Source: Benincasa hispida
Taxonomy: Eukaryota; Streptophyta; Magnoliopsida; Cucurbitales; Cucurbitaceae
DNA: 64,000 bases
Assembly (NCBI RefSeq): GCF_009727055.1
Contig: NC_052356.1
Location: 4,438,538 to 4,502,537, forward strand
Direction: 5' to 3'
Shown here one piece after another: positions 1 through 11,352 of this stretch. The translations under genes and the position numbers were made by a program. The first letter of the stretch is position 1; every line of letters begins with the position of its first letter. Below the pieces are notes generated by a model. That model worked only from the letters and a program-made list of their open reading frames with translations. It made no database searches and was not told where the DNA came from.

Positions 1-658
1 GTTGTGTACCAGACCCGACATTTTCTATGTAGTAGGGATTGTCAATTGTTATCAGTCCAATCCAGGATTAGATCACTGGATAGCGGTCAAAACGATCCTC
101 AAGTATCTTCGGAGAACAAGGGACTACATGCTCATGTATGGAGATAAGAATTTCATCCTTACAAGATACACAGACTCTGACTTTCAGACTAATAGAGATT
201 CTCAAAAATCGACATTAGGGTCAGTGTTCACTCTAAATGGAGGGGCTGTAGTGTGGTGAAGCATCAAGCAAGGATGCATAGCGGACTTCACTATGGAAGC
301 CAAATACATAGCCGCTTGTGAAGCAGCTGAGGAGGTTGTTTGGCTGAGGAAATTCCTTATAGATTTGGAAGTTGTTCCAAATATGGATTTGCTGATCATT
401 CTTTATTGTGATAACAGTAGGGCTATGGCAAATTCAAAGGAACCTCGGAGTCATCATAGAGGCAAGCATATCGAACGAAAATATCATTTGATCAGGGAGA
501 TTGTGTATCGCGATAATGTGATTGTCACGAAGATCGCATCGAAGCACAACGTTGCTGATCCGTTTACAAAGGCTCTCACGGCTAAAGTGTTCGAGGGTCA
601 TCTAGAGAGTTGGGTCTACGGGACATGCGACATCTTGTCTAGGGCAAGTGGGAGATGA
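1..658 (+). pseudogene. Ty1-copia polyprotein 3' end (RT tail and RNase H), copy A
   Basis: C-terminal part of a Ty1-copia Pol polyprotein, cut by the window edge. It reads from the end of the reverse transcriptase region (CTRPDI, then NPGLDHW) into the RNase H domain (YTDSDF, YCDNS, KHNVADPFTKAL), where the RNase would remove the RNA strand of the RNA/DNA hybrid in the virus-like particle. One reading frame runs through the whole piece but is broken by an in-frame TGA at 257-259, just after a VVW motif; the same codon is also TGA in the full element at 38916-49445. The reading frame ends at 656-658, about 90 bp before the 3' LTR, as is normal for this family. Assignment to copia RNase H is secure; the copy is non-functional as it stands. 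Confidence 0.9.
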
Positions 659-734
659 TCATGGGGTATAGAGTATGCCCTAGTTTATTGTATATTGTAC
701 TTGTATTTTTCAAGTATTGTACATTAGTCTCCCG

Positions 735-749
735 AGGCAAGTGGGAGAT
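735..749 (+). promoter_or_regulatory. Polypurine tract of copia copy A
   Basis: Purine-rich GGCAAGTGGGAGAT lies directly before the LTR start (TGTTGGG at 750), the expected place for the plus-strand primer of reverse transcription. A near-identical tract also lies at about 641-655, overlapping the end of the coding region. Confidence 0.7.
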
Positions 750-2830
750 TGTTGGGATTGGTATCCTAATTCTCCCAAAGTCTCGTAGTTTGTAAACTGT
801 ACACATTGTTATGAATAAAATAAGAGTTATTTTATTTTGTATTTACTCATATCCAATAAACAAGCTCCATGGTTATTGTATGTAAACTCAAGCATGTATA
901 TGATATATACAAGTGGATCATGCCTTAAGTGATAACCTAAAAAGGTCTGTAGTATAAGAATTAAAGAGGGATACCTGATCCTGATGACACTACGGATATG
1001 GCCCGCTTTGTAGAGATTTACAAGTGATGTGAACTACTATAGATGGTTGATCCTAACCATTCATGTGGAGACATGCGAGTGGGGGTGTACTATACAAAGA
1101 GTTTGTAATAGATCAGACCACGAGATGATTCGTCTCTTTATATAACGTCGTTGATACTTGAGACTTACATCTCACCTAAACGATCATAGGTGACATGACC
1201 TTAATCCTAAGTGTTTTGGGAACTCCTGCCTTTGAGGGTGGTTCTTTGATTAGTATGAGTGAGAGTGGCTAGATTGCCAACTCAACATGCCTACCTTTTA
1301 CGGGATTTGTCTGATTAGAGAGTTGGGAATTCAGTTACAAAAGATGAAATTCACTCCTTCCTCGAAGTAGGGGTAAGTAGATAGATTGCTCCCTTAAGGG
1401 CTGATTCCGGGTCTTGAATATAATGGCCACATCTTCCCTTTGTAAGAGAGGACTCAGTCATAGTAGGACTATGACTTATGTTTATTAGAGGGATCAGTGG
1501 TATTTAAGGAGTTAGATATAACTCCAGGGGTAAAACGATAAATTGGCCCAACTGTACTTACGAGCGATTTGTGAAGGGTTATCGCACTGTTGATTGGTTG
1601 ATATAGACACAAAATATATCTATAGTAAGGAAAGTGCAGCTGTCAGTCTTTAGTGGAGTGCCCGACAGTTAACGGATAGTGGATCCCGTGACTAAAGAGT
1701 TTAGTCAGTTATTCACGTACCGTTGGAGCTTCAAGCTACAGGTCTATAAGGCCCCCTTGGTAGCTCAATGGATTCAAGTTAAGAATCAGTTCTTGAGGTT
1801 GATTTGAAATGTTTAAATTAAAAGGAGGAAATTAAATTATATATGATATAATCGGTGTGATGTATGAGATACATCAAGTGGAGGATTAATGTAAATATGA
1901 TTTACATTAAGTACCATAAAATAGAAAAAGAACTATGGTTTGTATGTTTCATGAGATGAAATATTAAAACTATAGGTTATAAATATAATATGGTAAGTTG
2001 CTTATCATATTTATTTATAATAATAAATTATTTGATAATTGTCTCTTTTTCTCTAATAACCAATTGAGTGAGAGGTTATTGGTGGTTTTATGGTAACCGT
2101 GAGATAAAAGAAAATATATTTTCCTAAATTTAGAAAGTTGCTACTTTTGGAAAGGAACTCACGAAATGCTATCAAGTGTAATTGTTTCACTAAACGATAG
2201 TTGATAGAGAGACTAAACGATCGTGGAGTGTTACTATACAATATTTCACTCAGTTGGTTGTAGCTAAACGATCGCAAGGCATTGTCTATACAGTAGGCTG
2301 CCTTCTTTTACACGATTGAGCATTCGTCTATACGATAGACACTTCTCAGCTCCCACTTGCTCAATCGTCTAGACAATTTTTATTCCTCCAGTCCCTTCCT
2401 CTAACTAAGTTCATACAGAGCCCATAACTTCTAGATTCTCACACCGAGAATACCAAGGTAATCATTGTGGTGGTATCCTCACTCAACTCGATTGATATCG
2501 AGGTTTTGGAGGTTATTCGTTGTGTGTTCGCATTATTCGTGTGGTGGTTGTTGTTGATCATGCTGTGTTGCGGTCGTTGTGTTCAAGCGTTCGTGTATTG
2601 CTGTCTTGGAAATTGTTCGAGTGTTCGTGATCAAGAGAGTTTGAAGAATGAGTCTTCAAAGGTATGTATTTTCTATCCCTTGATCTCATAGTAAAAAATG
2701 TTGTAATTTCGTATTGTGTATGACCTGTTAGTTTCCGTTTGTGTACTATAATTGTGTATGTTCAATTTTGAATGGAATTTGGAACGATCCTTCTGCTGCT
2801 CATGGAAATCCTCATGCCTGATTTCCTTCA
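750..2830 (+). mobile_element. 3' LTR of copia copy A (TGTTGGG family)
   Basis: Long terminal repeat starting TGTTGGGATTGG after a polypurine tract and ending TTCCTTCA. It aligns by eye along its length with the LTRs at 38916-40974 and 47394-49445 (shared landmarks: GTAGTTTGTAAAC near the start, an AT-rich block near 1800-2050, CGATCG-type motifs at 2210-2370, and a GGAACGATCC segment near the end). At about 2.08 kb it is long for a copia LTR. The sequence just outside the 3' end is a Ty3-type LTR, so this element inserted into an older element. Confidence 0.88.
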
Positions 2831-3654
2831 GTATATATTTTATTTTATTATATAATAAATATATATATATATATTGTATGTATGTAAGGTTTGGAAAGTG
2901 GGCATGATTGGGAAATGTGTCTTTCCTGGTTTTTGTTCATTAATTCTATTGATGATGGATTTCTGTTGTTTTACTAGAATGATTGTTTTACCTTTGACTT
3001 CGCTAGTTAACATGAATTGACGAGAAATTGGGATTGTACCTTGGGAAATTGTTAACGTGTCATAAGCATGACTAACGGGATATTGTCAACATGTGCACAT
3101 TCAAAAAGCTAAGTAGGTACTTGAATTGTTTCCTCAACTTACATATTAGGAATAAATGGGAATACTTGGGAAACACATGATTATGCCAGAATGAGCCAGT
3201 TACCAGGCTGGAAAGGTTACATTTTTTATGTGTTATGAATGCATGATTGAGAAATTTGTTCAAAAATAAATTTTCAAAACAAAACTTATTTTCTTATAAA
3301 AGTATACCACTCACTGGGCTTTGTGCTCACGTTTTTTAATGTTTACTTCCCCCCCCCCCCCCCCCCCCCGGTAGCTGAAAAAGGACATTCTGGAAGTATC
3401 ACTAAAGGTTTGGAATTGCCACTCTCTCCCGAAGTGAAATTCTGAGTCTGGTTGTTAGAAGTCACTTGGGCTAGCTAGGGTCAAGAATGTTTTAGTATAA
3501 ACTCTTGAAACTGTCACTAAAAGTTAATTGTATTATACATATTTGTTATCCGATGAGTTGGTTTAAGGATGGACAGTAGGTATCACAAAGGTGATGTCTA
3601 CTGGCTTCATATCTCCTTTCGGGTTGGGGAATGAACTCGGGAGGGGGTGTGACA
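2831..3654 (+). mobile_element. Ty3/gypsy-type LTR 3' fragment
   Basis: The fragment has an ACTCACTGGGC segment and ends GGAGGGGGTGTGACA. The same terminus, inverted, lies next to a tRNA-Met primer site at 5435-5460, so this is probably the 3' end of a related gypsy LTR whose left part was separated by copia copy A. The body does not match the 5450-7480 LTR closely, so it is a different subfamily. The left boundary is simply the copia insertion point. A 21-C run lies inside it. Confidence 0.55.
3349..3369. repeat. Poly-C homopolymer, 21 bases
   Basis: Twenty-one consecutive C residues inside the gypsy-type LTR fragment. Length is likely variable or affected by sequencing error. Confidence 0.9.
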
Positions 3655-4154
3655 ATGTGTATGTTCCATCAGCATCAACACGTCTGATGCAGTGGGGTAT
3701 GAATCATAGTGGCTGCAGTCCCAAACTTGGTTCCCGTAGCCAAAGGAGTCCTCTCATCTAAGCCATTGGAAATTGTCACCAAAATGACTAGAAAACCCTC
3801 CCATGGAGTAGTCTCGTGGCATCAAGCTCCATTGCAACCTTGAGTATGCTTGCTCAGGATGACCCACGAACGAGCAGATCCTACATACTTGCGCTGGCTG
3901 AGATCCCCCTGCAACCATTTGACTACTAAAGAAGTTGACTCATAAAGCTAACCTCTAAGGTCACTAACCTCATTACTAGGCTGAGCGACTTCACTAATTT
4001 TCCCTACCCTCATTGATGATATCTTGTCATGCTTAGAACACTGACACAAAGAAAATAAAAGAAATCAAAAGCAAAAGAAACTTAGCTGAACAAAAAACAA
4101 ATATGTATATACATATAATATGCTTAGAACACCCTTCTACTTGGCACCATTTGA
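3655..4154. other. Transposon-derived stretch without a clear gene
   Basis: No intact reading frame is visible. On the minus strand around 3770-3960 a short CxxC...GH pattern resembles a decayed retroviral-type zinc knuckle of another LTR element. The gypsy gag reading frame ends at 4155 without running on into a protease/pol region, so the downstream half of that element has been lost or replaced here. Confidence 0.4.
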
Positions 4155-5210
4155 TCATTCACCTTGATTTTCAGCGCCCTTCGGTTGGTTAACTGTCTGA
4201 GAAGTTATTTGTTGTGCTATTGGGGCTTCCTTGTTCACCTGGGGACAATCTCTCTTGAAATGTCCTGCTTGACCGCATTGGAAACATACCCCTTTTCCAC
4301 TATAGCATACTCCAAGATGCCTCTTGTCACAATTAGGGCATATCAGTTTCCTGTCTGTACTGACTACAGACTCACCAGCCCGTGTCATCTCTAGTTGGTT
4401 GACTGCACTGGCGGTGGGTCTCAATTTCCTCTTTCTGGATCCCTGCCAACTCATATCTCTGAATCGGCTTCCACTAGACTGACCTGCAACTGAGAGTCGG
4501 GATCCTCTATCTCTCGGCCCTACTATAGCCTCACCACCTCTTTGCAACTGCTCATCATCTGCTAAAATTCTCTCTACCTGTATCAGCATTTCTACTAACT
4601 GGTTAAAGTCTAACCAATTAGTCGTAGATGTCACTGGAGTTCTAATCTCTTTCCTCAGTCTTTGCTCAAACTTCATGCATCTATCTCTTTCGTCAGTAAT
4701 AATTGGCAGAGCATACTGTGATAATTCTGTAAATTTTTGCTCGTTCTCTGCCACAGTCATCGTTCCCTGTGTCAGTCTAAGGAATTCATCTCTTTTCACA
4801 TCTCGGAACGAGCTAGGGTAATACTTGTCTTCAAAGGCCTTCCTGAACTCAGGCTATAACATCACATCCGTATTGACTCGTCTGACGGATACTACCTTCC
4901 ACCATTTCTCTGCTTCTTTCTGTAGTAGAAATGTGGCTAATCCTACCTTCCTGTCTTCTGGGCAGCCCATAACATTAAAACATTTTTCAATTACATCAAG
5001 CCATACCTTGGCTTCAGTTGGGTCTACTGTACCCTCGAATATCACATCTTCTAGGGCTTTAAGCCTCTCAATGCTATACTTTTTCTCTGGGTTGGCCCGT
5101 ACTGAGACTACACTGGCTACCAACCTCTGCGTTATTCTGTCGAAAACTATATCTTCTAGTTGAGGATCTACCCTTGCCTGGGGTGTACTAGACTCCCCCT
5201 TAGACGTCAT
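4155..5210 (-). pseudogene. Ty3/gypsy gag polyprotein
   Basis: Capsid-nucleocapsid (Gag) region of a Ty3/gypsy retrotransposon, read from an ATG at 5210. The first third has the retrotransposon gag core (DPTEAKVWL..., EAEKWWK), followed by the second half of the gag fold (DEFLRLTQGTMTV, QFTELSQYAL), a basic linker, and a zinc knuckle of the form CFQCGQAGHFKRDC near the C-terminus that would bind element RNA. The frame continues through a single in-frame TAG at 4854-4856 (CAG/Gln would be a one-base difference); otherwise it is open to the stop at 4155. The primer site and 5' LTR lie upstream at 5435 onward. No protease or reverse transcriptase follows, so the element is a 5' fragment. Confidence 0.88.
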
Positions 5211-5434
5211 TTCCTGACTCCTTGGATCTATTACCTTCTTCTTTCTTCTCGGTGGGTTCTTTCTAACCTTAAGGCCTCTAGTGGTAGGGTCAGTATTCTT
5301 ATCTCCTGTCTACTTGCGCTATCTGCCACTTTGCCTCAGTATTTTCACCTATTAAAATATATACATGTTAGGAACTCACACTTTAAGGACTTAGACTTAT
5401 GTATGAATTCTCTCTCTCATTCCCAAAACCTTAT

Positions 5435-5447
5435 GCTCTGATACCAA
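5435..5447 (-). promoter_or_regulatory. Primer binding site (tRNA-iMet) of gypsy element
   Basis: On the minus strand this reads TTGGTATCAGAGC, the usual complement of the initiator Met tRNA 3' end used by plant LTR elements. It starts two bases after the LTR terminus (TGTGACA). Confidence 0.85.
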
Positions 5448-5449
5448 CT

Positions 5450-7480
5450 TGTCACACCCCCTCCCAGATTACCCTCTTAACCTGGAAGAAGATGTCATGG
5501 TAGCAGTTACTAGCCCTATCACCAGCACTTACCACCTTTACCTTTTTCCTTCACTCCTGAAGTGCCAACCTGATAAACATTATTAACTTATGCAATTAGC
5601 TCACATCTAGAAAGCTCTACATAATTTTATATGATCACATGTTTAACAACCATGACACAATATATACAGACAAAATATTTATAGTTTGGCCCAAACTTTA
5701 CTAACAAAACCCTGATTCCCTCAAAACATGTGTACATCAATATAGAACATTAACCTAAATTCTTTAAACTAGTCGGGTCTTTCAGTGGCAAGTGGCAGTA
5801 GGATCAACATTGAGGAATCTGACCACTACCTAGGAAAGGAAAACATAGGAAACTATGAGCTAGTTGCCCAGTGAGTGACTATAGAAATCATATTATGCCA
5901 TGCTTCACATTATTATAAAACATGTAAACATACTGGGAAACATTTCAAGCAACATCTTTTAAAACATAAACATGGTCTTAACATCAAGCTTCTGAGGAGA
6001 AAACTCATTAAACATCAATAAACATCATTAAACATCATTAAACCTTAGTTGAGAATGAACATATATCGCTCTAGCTCCCAGCGTCTGTATTCGGCCTCTC
6101 TTTGTTGGTATATGCCCTAGGAGACCCATACTTCGACCTCTCTTTCAGAACTACCTACGTGCACGTGGAGTTTACTAAGTACTGTCAACACCTTAGGTAC
6201 TATTACCCAGGTACCTTCTCTGAGTCCTTCAATACCAGGTTCTTCTCTAGCATCAAATCAAGCTTTAAAAGTAAAACATTTACATTAAGAATCATTCTAT
6301 CATAGCTTTTATGTGAAAACACATGTTTCATCTTAGAAACTTAACTTTTGTAATGAATTTACATAAAACCTTGGCATATGGTAAAACATGAACATGCTGG
6401 AGAAGAAATGCTATGCAATTCATAAAACATTTGTTGCTTGAGAACGTATAAGCTTATCGTCAAACATTACTGAAATTGCATGGCCTTTTAGGCACAAACA
6501 TTGAAAACATTAAGTTCATTTTAGTCACTCACGACTCGTCTGGGCTCTTAACAGTTTGTAGGCTTCTCCTAGCTCCTCTTGGCCTAAAATGACATAATTC
6601 CTTGTTAGATTCCTTAAAATGATGCTTCAAATAGTTTGTTTACTAATGAACCTTCATCAACAAGATCATCAACACTAATGAGATTGTCATCATGAGCGAG
6701 ATCTTCCTCACGAGCGAGATCATCCTCATGAGTGAGATCCTCATGAGCGATATCAAGCATCACTCTAGAGAGACTTCATCATTAGCGAGACTTAACAACA
6801 CTAGCTAGACTTATATTAACAACAGCGAGATCCAGTCCAAAACTTCAGTGGGATTCTTCTCATGAGCGAAATTCAGCACAAAAACTAGCGAGATTTCCAC
6901 AATGTTTATCTCGCTCTCACTCCCTCAGTGAGCTGCTCAACTACCTGTTTACGCACCAAATTCCTGTTTCAACTTAAAAAATTTATAACTCAAAATCCAG
7001 AATTCTTTTTAAAAAACTTCCTTCTACAAACTTATTTAAAATTGAGTTACTTTCTTACCTTAAAATTTTAGCCCTAAATTTCTTGTGATTTTGCTTGGAG
7101 CTTCCAATTTTTACCCCTGGCCCTAATTAATCCGAGAACTTGGCCCTTCTATAAGTTTCTTCACTTTTCGACCTTTTCCCGGTGAGATCTTTCTCTAGCA
7201 ATCCAATCAGAAAAACTAGACTCTCTCAGATTTCAAATGGCACCAATAACACTTAATTCGCTCAAGTCATTTAGCAAAACCGAGCTTCTGAAGTTCATCT
7301 TTCTTTTTTTATACTTCCAGCCGCCTTCCATGTATGAATATTAAACTGCCACCTCACCCAGTAATGATTAAGTACATTTCGGCCAGAATTAATTATTAAT
7401 ATTTTAATCTTTTCTTTTCTTCTTTTCTTCGTAATTCCCTATATCAAACCATAACTTCACTTATCATTTAATTAACATAA
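5450..7480 (-). mobile_element. 5' LTR of minus-strand gypsy element
   Basis: The LTR terminus next to the primer site reads GGGGGTGTGACA on the minus strand. The LTR extends toward higher coordinates through sequence with the ACTCACTGGGC motif (about 5870), a second CTCACGACTC block (6525) and the GCGAG-rich repeats at 6670-6900. The outer end is not defined: I place it loosely near 7480, where a different AT-rich sequence and then degenerate coding sequence begin. Confidence 0.6.
6670..6900. repeat. Degenerate ATGAGCGAGATC repeats
   Basis: About ten irregular copies of a unit around ATGAGCGAGAT(C) spaced 10-30 bp apart, inside the gypsy LTR. They look like an expanding short tandem repeat that has since mutated. 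Confidence 0.7.
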
Positions 7481-7716
7481 TATCCTCATGGCTAAACATA
7501 CTTATATAGAAAATGTAGAATTTGGGGTTTACACTTACCCTCTCGGGCAGTTGGTTATAGCCTCCTTCACCATGGCATTCTCTAGTAAAACCCTTCATTT
7601 CATTCGTCGCTTTTTCCCATCTCCGTTACCAGCATCCTTTCTTCCTTCAGCCTTCCCCAGTCTTATGAGAAAAGGCCCATACACCATCACCTCATCACTT
7701 TTCATTCCCCGCTGCC

Positions 7717-8331
7717 TTGTCAAGCTCTGCTCCGGTAGCAAAGCCTTCCCATTTCTTTCATTTCCAACCCAGTCCACCTCCTCGTAGTCCTCTAGTTTTC
7801 AAGATTGACTTCAACTCCAACTCAAACAACGAACGTGAACTCCTAAACCCAACCCCTCTTGCCACTATTTTCCCTCATTCGACTACTCTTGTGGAATCAT
7901 CTAATAGTACCTTAGTGAGTAGCACATATTACTTCTCATCAACGTCATCGTCTGCAAAATTGCATTATAAATTGTGCATTAGAAGACCAACAGCCCAACA
8001 AATAAATGAAGCAATGGTGGGAAAATATGATGCTCAGAAAGAAAATGCCAGACTTAACAGTCTTGCGTTGGGCGACGAAGACATGTAGTCGACACATGCA
8101 GATGACAATGATGCGGGGGATGTAAGTGAGACCATTAGGAGAGCGCAGCAAGATGTCATTGGAGATATCTTAAGGACCATCTCGTTGCATTAAATTTCAC
8201 TAAATGAAACGGGGAAAGCCAGCGTGAGTGGAGCTGGAGAGGTGAACCAACCATCCAAAGATAATGCTGACAGCAAGGAGGGGTCAGCTGTAGAGAAAAA
8301 GAGAAAGGAAAGAGAGGAGGCAAGTCCACCA
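7717..8331 (+). pseudogene. Degenerate unknown coding sequence, 5' part
   Basis: An open stretch from 7717 to 8088 encodes a Ser/Pro/Thr-rich N-terminus followed by a more structured segment (RRPTAQQINEAMVGKYDAQKE). The reading then decays through stops toward a Lys/Glu-rich part ending at the solo LTR insertion at 8332. I do not recognise a family for this part. Similar Glu/Lys-rich sequence continues on the far side of the LTR, so this and 10380-12660 were probably one locus. It may be part of an env-like or accessory ORF of an old LTR element rather than a host gene. Confidence 0.35.
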
Positions 8332-10379
8332 TGAAGGAACTCTGTTTACAGAGAACCTTTGAGTGGAAGTAGATCGCCCAAATCCCATTGTGATTGAACA
8401 CATACATTTACAGTCAACAAAAACAAATTATGCATGAATCTAAATTACAACATGCTTTGAAATAAAAACAAAGTATCAAGAGACTATACCTTTGAAGAAC
8501 CCTTCTTCAAGTTATCCCTCGATCTAACTCGTTCACATACGTGTCGAACAAGTCACTCCCTCGAACAGCAGCAAGCAAAAACTCGATCCTCGAATCAACC
8601 GAGACACTTCCACTTGGTGACCTTGGTATTCTTTGTATGAGAATCCAGGAGTGGTAGGCTCTAGCTAATTTTGGTTAGAGGGGAAGTTTGGTATGGAGGA
8701 GGAAGACGATCGAGTAGGGAACAATACAGTCGTGTAGACGATGAAATCTATCGCATAGACAAGCTTACTCGATCGTTTAGATAATGAGGCTATTGTATAG
8801 TCTCTCAAGTAATCATGTAGCAACTCAATTGTTAATATTTGTCTCGTGTGTGGAATAATAAAACCAATTTTTATTTATCCCACTTTTTCCATAGAACCCA
8901 ATAACTACCCATTAAAGGTGGTTATGGAGAAATAAGAATTTAATTATCAAATAATTAATAAATATAAATAAATATTATAACTAACTTATCATATTATATT
9001 TACAACCTATAGTTCTAATATTGCATCATATACAATATATAAATCATAGTTCTTTTTCTCTATTTTATGGCATTTAATATAAATCATATTTATATTAAAT
9101 TTAATAACTATGAATCTAATTCATAGAAAATATATTTGAATCATATTCAAATATTAGTTCCTCCAATCAAACAATAATGTATAAAATACATTATATCAAT
9201 TATATCATATATAATTAAATTAATTTAATTATATCATATACAATCAAATTCACTCTTATTAATTTGAACATTTCAAATTAACCCAAAAACTGATTCTCAA
9301 CTTAAATCCATTGAGCTACCAAGGAGACCTTATGGACCTGTAGCTTAAAGCTCCAATGGTACGTGAATAACTGATTAAACTCTTTAATCACATTATCTAC
9401 CATCCGTTAACTGTCGGGCACTCCACTAAAGACCCATAATTGCATTCTTCGCACTACAGATATATTTCAGTGTCCATTGGATATAACCAATCAACAGTAC
9501 GATGAACCTTCACAAATCGCTCGTAAGTACAGATGGGTCAAATTATCATTTTGCCCCTTGTAGTTACATTTAACTTCTTAAGTACCACTGACCTCTCTAA
9601 TGAACATTAGATCATAGTCCCACTATGACCAAACCCCTCTCAGGCTAACAGAGGGTGTAGCGCCACATTGTTCAAGACCCAAAATCAGCCCTTAACGGAG
9701 CAATTTATCTATTTACCCCTGCTTCGAGGAAGGAGTGAATTCCATCTTGTGTAGCTGAGTTCCCAGCTCCCCAATCAGACGAATCCCCAAAATAGTAGGC
9801 TTGTTGAGTCGGCGATCTGGCCACTCTCACCCATGCAGATCAAAGGACCGCCCTTATAGGTATGAGTTCACAACTCACTCGGGATTAAGGTCATGTTACC
9901 TATGGTCATCCTTGTGAAATGAAAGTCTCTATTATGAACGGCGTTATATAACGAGACTAAACATTTCGTGGTCTGATCTTATACAAACTCCTTTGTATAG
10001 AATATCCCCGCTCGTATGTCTAATACATGAATGATCAGGATCAAATCATTTGTAGCACTTTACAACATTTGTAACAACTACAAAGTAGGCCATACTCGTA
10101 GTGTTACCACGATAAGGTACCCAACCTTATCCATATACTACAAACCATTTAGGTTATCACTTAAAAATGATCCACTTGTATGTCTCCACATACATGTTTA
10201 AGTTACAATGATAACTATGGATCTTAGTTTATTGGTTTGTGGTTAATGCAACTAAAATATCATATATTTCATAGACAGAAGTGAATAAAATATCATATAT
10301 TATTAATCACATAATGCTTGTTCATACAAATGTTTACAAACTACAGAACCTTACGAGATTTAGGGCATCAATCCCAACA
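8332..10379 (-). mobile_element. Solo LTR, TGTTGGG copia family (minus)
   Basis: A complete LTR, TG...CA in both senses: TGAAGGAACT at the left edge and ATCCCAACA at the right edge. There is no internal region. The flanks are CACCA (8327-8331) and CACCC (10380-10384), a 5-bp target duplication with one mismatch, so this is a solo LTR left by LTR-LTR recombination. It contains CGATCG-type motifs at 8705-8790. It splits a Glu/Lys-rich pseudogene. Confidence 0.88.
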
Positions 10380-11352
10380 CACCCCAAAGGCCTATCCCTA
10401 CGATGCATGACCCTGAAGAGCAGGCAACTCATAGTCCAAATTTTGAGGACTCTAATGATGGGTTTATTTGAAAATTAGTGGAGGAAGTAGAGAAGAAGAG
10501 AAAGGAAAGAGAAGAAAAACGACCTTGAAATTCAAGGCCTCTAAAGAAGATATGGGTGTTTAGGCCAGAACCTGCTAAACCTGATGCGTTCAGATCTAAT
10601 GGATACATTCACCCATGGACCCAGAAGAAGTAAATGTGTGGCTAATCGGTCCTAAGGTCGAGGAGTCGCCAGAAAATGAAGTAGCAAGTAGTTTATTTGC
10701 CAGCAAAGAAGTCAAAGGCACAAGTGGTCAAGCACCTGATGAACAAATGGTAGAATGTAAAGATCAAGGTGGGGCAGCCGGAAGAAGGTGCCCTAGATCT
10801 TTATGATCTAGTGGTTTCCAAGTGGGCTAGAACCAAAGCCCAAATGGAGAAAGAGTTGAGGCTACTTGCCCAAGAAGCTCGCGCATTTGTTGCTACAACA
10901 TCACTTGAGAAACAATTACATGAGGAAGAAGCTGTGGAAACAGCTGCAACCACATTAGACCAAGAAATAGAAAAAAGAAGAAGTTGCAGAAAATGTCGCA
11001 GTTGCGGTTGAAAATGAATTGGAGGAAGAGGAAGCTATGGAGAATATTGCAGCGGAGTTGGAGAAGGAGCTACTCGCAGATGATGAAAGTGAACAGCTGA
11101 TTGAGAAGAGGAAGAAAAATGTAGCAAGAAAGATGATTGAGAAAAAGAAGGAAAAAGTCATCGTTGAACCCTCAGAGGATGAAACATCAGCACATGGGCG
11201 ACGTAGGTAATTTCCAGACATTCTTATTAAAAAGGAATTTTTCCTTAACTTGCGCCCCTCCCATGCTACATCCTGGATATCATCGACCATCATGGCTAGA
11301 GGGAGTTCTGCACCAACGCTCCTATGATTCAAACTATGGTAGTAAGGAAATT
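10380..11352 (+). pseudogene. Degenerate Glu/Lys-rich coding sequence (middle part)
   Basis: Continuation of the locus broken by the solo LTR. Several short open pieces in different frames encode strongly acidic/basic sequence: runs of EEVEKKRKERE near 10470-10520, and a coiled-coil-like Glu/Ala/Lys stretch at 10769-11210. Frameshifts and stops separate the pieces. Composition alone does not reveal a family. The opposite-strand open frame at 10955-11332 is Ser/Phe-rich and only mirrors the GAA/GAG-rich strand. Confidence 0.35.

Noticed and set aside
10955..11332. Minus-strand Ser/Phe-rich open frame of 125 codons
   Set aside because: It mirrors the GAA/GAG-rich coding strand; such reverse frames are compositional artefacts.
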